Source of the DNA: Oscillospiraceae bacterium
GTDB lineage: Bacteria; Bacillota; Clostridia; Oscillospirales; Acutalibacteraceae
Length of the DNA: 14,323 nt
Direction: 5' to 3'
NCBI GenBank assembly: GCA_031270785.1
Contig: JAISWM010000008.1
Location: forward strand, 1-14,323
Each line of letters begins with the position of its first letter. Position 1 is the first letter of the stretch. Below are positions 12,208-14,323 of this stretch, piece after piece. The notes under the pieces were generated by a model that saw only the letters and a list, made by a program, of their open reading frames with translations, had not been told where the DNA came from and did not search any database. The translations under genes and the position numbers were made by a program.

Positions 12208-13359
12208 CTATATCAGCCGTGCTTTTCTTAAATTTACTAAATGAACGCTATTGGTTTTAGCGTAATAAGCGCTGCCGGAAGCACTGTGACAAAAATAATA
12301 ATATTCTGTTGTGTCAGGTTTTAAGGCCGCTTTAATAGCTTCTAGTCCGGGATTACATATAGGTCCCGGAGGTAACCCGTTAATGTCATAGGTGTTGTAT
12401 TTACTTTTAAAGCTGCCTATCACATCGCTAGGTACAACGTTTCTGCTTCTATACGGATACCAAACCGTAGAGTCTATTCTTAATCTATCCAAATCATATT
12501 CTCCAAAATTGTTTTTCCCACCGGTGGATAATGTCCTCAAACGATTATGAATTACAGAAGAAACTTTATACATATCTTCCTTATTAGCCGCTTCAGCTTG
12601 AATTAGTGAAGCAATAATAATTAAATTTTCAACGTCTTTGCCTCCTTGAGCTGCCAATTCTTTTACGCTGACCTTATCGTTATAATTTTCTAAAGTTGAT
12701 TTGTGAATAATCTTTTTTTGGAAATTATTTAAAAACCTATTAATACTGTCTTCCGCGATTTCCCCGCGATAAAAATCATAAGTATCAGGAAATAAATATC
12801 CCTCTAATAAATAATACCTGTCAGAGTTTTGGGGAATATCTTTTACAAAATCATACTTTTCATTAAATTGTTTTGATTTGCACGCATTTAAAAAATCTTC
12901 TTTATCACATACTTTATTTTCATTTAATAAATCAGATATCTCTATTATATTCATGCCTTCTCTAAAAGTTAATGAAACGATATCTTTACTGTTAGCTTGG
13001 TTCCTAATATGATTTAAAATTTCTTCGTAGTCCATATTAGGTCTTAGTTCATAAGTGCCCTGAGAAAAACCTTTTGTTGATTTAGTAACAAAAGAATATA
13101 GTTTAAAAAAATTAGGATTAGCTATTACATTATTCTCATAAAGTATTTTAGACACTAAGTCCAAATTAGAATTCTGGGGAATATCTACCGTAACAGTATT
13201 ATTCCCTTTTCCGATCCCAAGCATATCATTTATGCCGTTCATAGCGTACCGGGTAATAAACACTGCAATAAAAGCTAAAAAGACAAACCATACCATAACA
13301 AAAAAACATCCATTTTTTTGCGATTTTAAAATTACTTTTTTTTCATTTTTATTGTTCAT
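12208..13359 (-). CDS. mltG: Endolytic murein transglycosylase MltG
   Basis: A 383-aa YceG/MltG-family protein, close to the usual family length. It cuts nascent peptidoglycan glycan strands at the outer face of the membrane and so terminates their growth. Residues 18-38 are a single N-terminal transmembrane helix. About 54-125 form the LysM-like subdomain (VTVDIPQNSNLDLVSKIL). The catalytic domain shows LEGYLFPDTY (185-194), IIASLIQAEA (248-257, with Glu256 the likely active residue and Gln where many relatives have a first Glu), IHNRL (270-274), YNTY..NGLPPGPICNPG (321-338) and a YYYFC segment near the end. ATG at 13359 has only a weak ribosome site (AAGTGG, 8 nt). Before a family A insertion this site lay in the last codons of fau, so the pair was probably translationally coupled. 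It looks like housekeeping DNA bordering the accessory region. Confidence 0.95.
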   Translation of the reverse strand: MNNKNEKKVILKSQKNGCFFVMVWFVFLAFIAVFITRYAMNGINDMLGIGKGNNTVTVDIPQNSNLDLVSKILYENNVIANPNFFKLYSFVTKSTKGFSQGTYELRPNMDYEEILNHIRNQANSKDIVSLTFREGMNIIEISDLLNENKVCDKEDFLNACKSKQFNEKYDFVKDIPQNSDRYYLLEGYLFPDTYDFYRGEIAEDSINRFLNNFQKKIIHKSTLENYNDKVSVKELAAQGGKDVENLIIIASLIQAEAANKEDMYKVSSVIHNRLRTLSTGGKNNFGEYDLDRLRIDSTVWYPYRSRNVVPSDVIGSFKSKYNTYDINGLPPGPICNPGLEAIKAALKPDTTEYYYFCHSASGSAYYAKTNSVHLVNLRKARLI

Positions 13360-13380
13360 TATTTAAATAACCACTTTCCG

Positions 13381-13468
13381 GGTTGTGGACCCAAACAGTT
13401 GAAATTCTTTCTTTCCCCCCGCCCCTATGGCGGGGGGGAAAGATATTATCAATTAGTTTGGACCACCG
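13381..13468 (-). mobile_element. Family A element (copy A11) between fau and mltG, with target duplication
   Basis: 88 bp from GGTTGTGGACCCAAACAGTT to AGTTTGGACCACCG, core CCCCCCGCC CCTAT GGCGGGGGGG. It is flanked by the perfect 10-bp repeat CCACTTTCCG (13371-13380 and 13469-13478). Its right end supplies the last codons and the stop of fau. Confidence 0.85.
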
Positions 13469-14042
13469 CCACTTTCCGAGCGTTTTTTTCTGTAACTAAA
13501 ATATCTACTTTCTGATCATGCTTATTTGCCGGTAACTTTTCAAAAATATAATCACTATAGCAAATCCCTATTTTAACGCCTTTAAAATTTTCAAGAAATT
13601 TATCATAATATCCTTTTCCATACCCTAATCTATGGCCGTAAATATCAAAGCAAAACCCGGGGACAATACAAATCCCGCTTGAAAAAGTCTTAACTTCTGG
13701 ACACTTTTCTTTTATAGGTTCATAAATTTGAAAATAACCTTTTTCTAAATCCTTAAAAGATGTTATTTTATAAAAAGACATTGTAAGATCCTCAGCACTG
13801 CATTTTGGTACCGCAACTGATTTTTCTTTTTCCAATGCATGAGATATAATACCATAGGTCCCAACCTCAATTGGCTTTGAAACGTAAACAAACAGTGCGT
13901 TACAATACTTATATTCTTCACTTGAAATTAAAATATTAAATATATCAAAATCCATTTTTTGCTTTACGTTTTTACTGAGATTATTTCTTGAATCACAAAT
14001 ATTTTTTCTAAGCAATTCTTTATTAAATATTTTTAAAATCAT
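13449..14042 (-). CDS. fau: 5-formyltetrahydrofolate cyclo-ligase
   Basis: A 197-aa protein of the usual length for the family (MTHFS, YgfA/YqgN). It converts 5-formyltetrahydrofolate to 5,10-methenyltetrahydrofolate using ATP, in the cytosolic one-carbon pool. Visible signatures are the N-terminal helix K8-E-L-L-R-K..D.R.NLS (8-23), YVSKPIEVGT (53-62), and the nucleotide/folate-binding segment VPGFCFDIYGHRLGYGKGYYDKFL (127-150) with conserved GYGKGYYD, followed by KHDQKVD.LVTE. ATG at 14042 is preferred over the in-frame ATG at 14072 because TTGGAG lies 7-8 nt upstream. The extra residues (MIQLYLLELY) are translated repeat DNA. The C-terminus AVVQTN-stop is encoded by the inserted family A element; the reconstructed original ending is K-V-V-I-stop, 3 bp before the mltG ATG. 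Confidence 0.93.
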   Translation of the reverse strand: MILKIFNKELLRKNICDSRNNLSKNVKQKMDFDIFNILISSEEYKYCNALFVYVSKPIEVGTYGIISHALEKEKSVAVPKCSAEDLTMSFYKITSFKDLEKGYFQIYEPIKEKCPEVKTFSSGICIVPGFCFDIYGHRLGYGKGYYDKFLENFKGVKIGICYSDYIFEKLPANKHDQKVDILVTEKNARKVAVVQTN

Positions 14043-14059
14043 ATATAACTCCAACAAAT

Positions 14060-14163
14060 ATAGCTGTATCAAAAACCATTTAGAAACATGGTATTATTTA
14101 TGTTTCTTTCTCCCCCGCCGAAGGCGGGGGGAAAGATATTATCAACTAATTTGGGCCACAACC
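14060..14163. repeat. Chimeric element: family B half joined to family A half at the GC core
   Basis: The left half (TAGCTGTATCAAAAACCATT, TAGAAACATGGTATTATTTA) is the B-type end seen at 1-40 and 7290-7337. The right half (GAAAGATATTATCAACTAAT, TTGGGCCACAACC) is a family A end. They meet in CCCCCGCC GAA GGCGGGGG. It cuts the IS5-type transposase and adjoins the fau ribosome site. Confidence 0.8.
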
Positions 14164-14323
14164 TATTTTCGACCCAAACTATCACATCGTGAACGGTTGC
14201 TTCACCAACTTCAAATTCATAAGCCAGTTCTTTTTGTGTGACATATTGGCGCAAATATTTTAGCGTTAGAAGAAGCTGTTCCTCAACAGTTAATTTAGGA
14301 TTTCTTCCGCCATTTTTATGCTT
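14069..14323 (-). pseudogene. IS5-family transposase fragment (HTH of DDE transposase), truncated
   Basis: The minus-strand frame is open to the window edge. It reads KHKNGGRNPKLTVEEQLLLT, then LKYLRQYVTQKELAYEFEVG and EATVHDVIVWVENRL, the N-terminal helix-turn-helix typical of IS5-type transposases. After VENRL the frame enters the chimeric palindromic element (WPKLVDNIFPPAFGGG...) and stops at 14069. The DDE catalytic domain is absent, so this is a remnant. The 5' end lies beyond the window. Confidence 0.75.

Noticed and set aside
11972..12260. Two overlapping ORFs on opposite strands between LysM and mltG genes
   Set aside because: Both cross family A element A10 and contain its translated core (FPPPPLAGG / FPPAKGGGG); no domain or start signal.

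Overview
The window reads as an AT-rich chromosomal segment of an anaerobic Firmicute, probably an uncultured member of the Clostridia. Supporting this are strong GGAGG-type ribosome sites, consensus sigma-A promoters, a copper-amine-oxidase-N envelope protein, LysM and MltG proteins and the codon bias. The exact taxon cannot be read from the sequence.

Right end (about 12.2-14.3 kb): ordinary chromosome. fau (5-formyltetrahydrofolate cyclo-ligase) is followed by mltG (endolytic murein transglycosylase), next to a truncated IS5-type transposase. Middle (5.4-11.6 kb): three envelope proteins that look like signal receivers. They are a 978-aa propeller/Cache-like/HAMP/degenerate-cyclase protein, a divergently transcribed pseudokinase-TM-LysM protein, and a membrane-anchored MORN-repeat protein. 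Left (0.15-4.5 kb): a secreted or anchored CuAO-N protein; a Pvc16/Afp16-type (DUF4255) protein, a hallmark of extracellular contractile injection systems (eCIS), with a long acidic heptad-repeat tail; a carboxypeptidase-regulatory-like partner; and a Rab-like small GTPase with an N-terminal hydrophobic leader and a C-terminal Cys-X-Cys, driven by its own consensus promoter. Together this suggests the flank of an eCIS locus whose accessory genes include membrane signalling proteins and a candidate eukaryote-like effector. The sheath, tube and baseplate genes are not in the window, so this link is inference.

The intergenic DNA is dominated by two families of short palindromic elements built around a CCCCCGCC/GGCGGGGG core. 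Family A (about 90 bp, about a dozen copies) has imperfect terminal inverted repeats. At several sites it is bounded by 8-bp direct repeats, so it behaves like a MITE. Family B (about 105 bp) shares only the GC core. The copies record nested insertion, unequal crossover, A/B recombination, and changes to the 3' ends of coding genes. No tRNA, rRNA or CRISPR array was seen.
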